Positions 63,924 to 64,000 of a stretch of DNA of 64,000 nucleotides are shown in pieces (the stretch's first letter is position 1; every line of letters begins with the position of its first letter). The translations under genes and the position numbers were made by a program. The stretch spans positions 3,658,001-3,722,000 of the forward strand of contig VOPW01000001.1 of assembly GCA_007994965.1 (NCBI GenBank), written 5' to 3'. The notes under the pieces were generated by a model. That model made no database searches. It was not told where the DNA came from and saw only the letters and a list, made by a program, of their open reading frames with translations. Source of the DNA: Piscinibacter aquaticus (GTDB taxonomy: Bacteria; Pseudomonadota; Gammaproteobacteria; Burkholderiales; Burkholderiaceae_C).

Positions 63924-64000
63924 GCCGCTTCCTCGTCGCGCCGCGGCAGCGAGCGCTGCAGCCGCTCGATCAGCTCGTTCCAGGCAAAGCGCTCGACCAG
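63920..64000 (-). CDS. C-terminal end of an upstream signalling gene (partial)
   Basis: The last 26 codons before TGA at 63920-63922 read LVERFAWNELIERLQRSLP then a charged end; the gene continues beyond the window. By the ATGA overlap with the response regulator it is probably the cognate sensor or hybrid kinase. No domain can be assigned from this piece. Confidence 0.55.
   Translation of the reverse strand: MVERFAWNELIERLQRSLPRRDEEAA

Overview
The window is GC-rich DNA whose gene content and order point to a betaproteobacterium of the order Burkholderiales (Rubrivivax / Leptothrix / Methylibium type). This is inferred from blocks such as fur|bamE-dapB, exbB-exbD-leuS-lptE-holA, thiL-pgpA-pncC, lptD-surA-rsmA, hpf-ptsN-hprK and metX-metW, which I recognise by motif. 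No rRNA, tRNA, CRISPR array, insertion sequence or phage gene was seen. Most of the window is chromosomal housekeeping and regulatory DNA.

The dominant oddity is technical. Most long genes are cut by one or more single-base frameshifts (roughly 80 by my reading), while the protein sequence on both sides stays perfectly family-like. These look like uncorrected indel errors in the assembly, not gene decay. Coordinates below span the whole gene and each entry says where the frame breaks.

Layout: 0-1.6 kb, a GST and a di-iron ferritin-like protein. 1.7-10.5 kb, a CarH/LitR-type B12-binding MerR photoregulator divergent from a long operon-like run: glutathione peroxidase, FAD oxidase, DUF1365, cyclopropane-fatty-acid-synthase-like methyltransferase, chalcone-isomerase-like protein, GPH/MFS transporter, DUF3833 lipoprotein, SDR and SnoaL-like protein. 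This resembles singlet-oxygen/light-inducible membrane-lipid regulons. 10.5-16.6 kb, CorA and a signalling operon (degenerate PAS kinase, response regulator, HD-GYP, multi-PAS kinase). 16.8-31.8 kb, conserved core genes (hpf, ptsN, hprK, fur, bamE, dapB, exbBD, leuS, lptE, holA, ghrA, pncC, pgpA, thiL) and a FixL/FixJ-like two-component pair. 31.9-42.2 kb, maeB, a secreted RNase Sa-like nuclease with its barstar, rsmA, surA, lptD, amgK and a LysR regulator.

42.3-48.3 kb holds metabolic genes (DUF4148, FAD oxidoreductase, FliL-like, M20 peptidase, alpha/beta hydrolase, dienoyl-CoA isomerase). 48.5-54.3 kb is a tripartite RND efflux operon. 54.3-56.3 kb is a small operon of membrane proteins and a DCC thiol-disulfide protein with a GbsR-type regulator; matching palindromes TTTCTGT-N4-ACAGAAA lie upstream of both the regulator and the operon. 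56.3-58.1 kb is metX-metW, with a promoter and a terminator-like leader hairpin. 58.1-64 kb is a signalling island: periplasmic binding protein plus sensor kinase on one strand, HTH-REC and REC-HPt proteins on the other, then a REC-LuxR regulator and the tail of another gene.

The most interesting leads are the light/B12-controlled lipid operon with an altered sensor residue, the GbsR palindrome pair, the metX leader hairpin, the degenerate kinase at 15.4-16.6 kb and the RNase/barstar pair. None is clearly a wholly new system.
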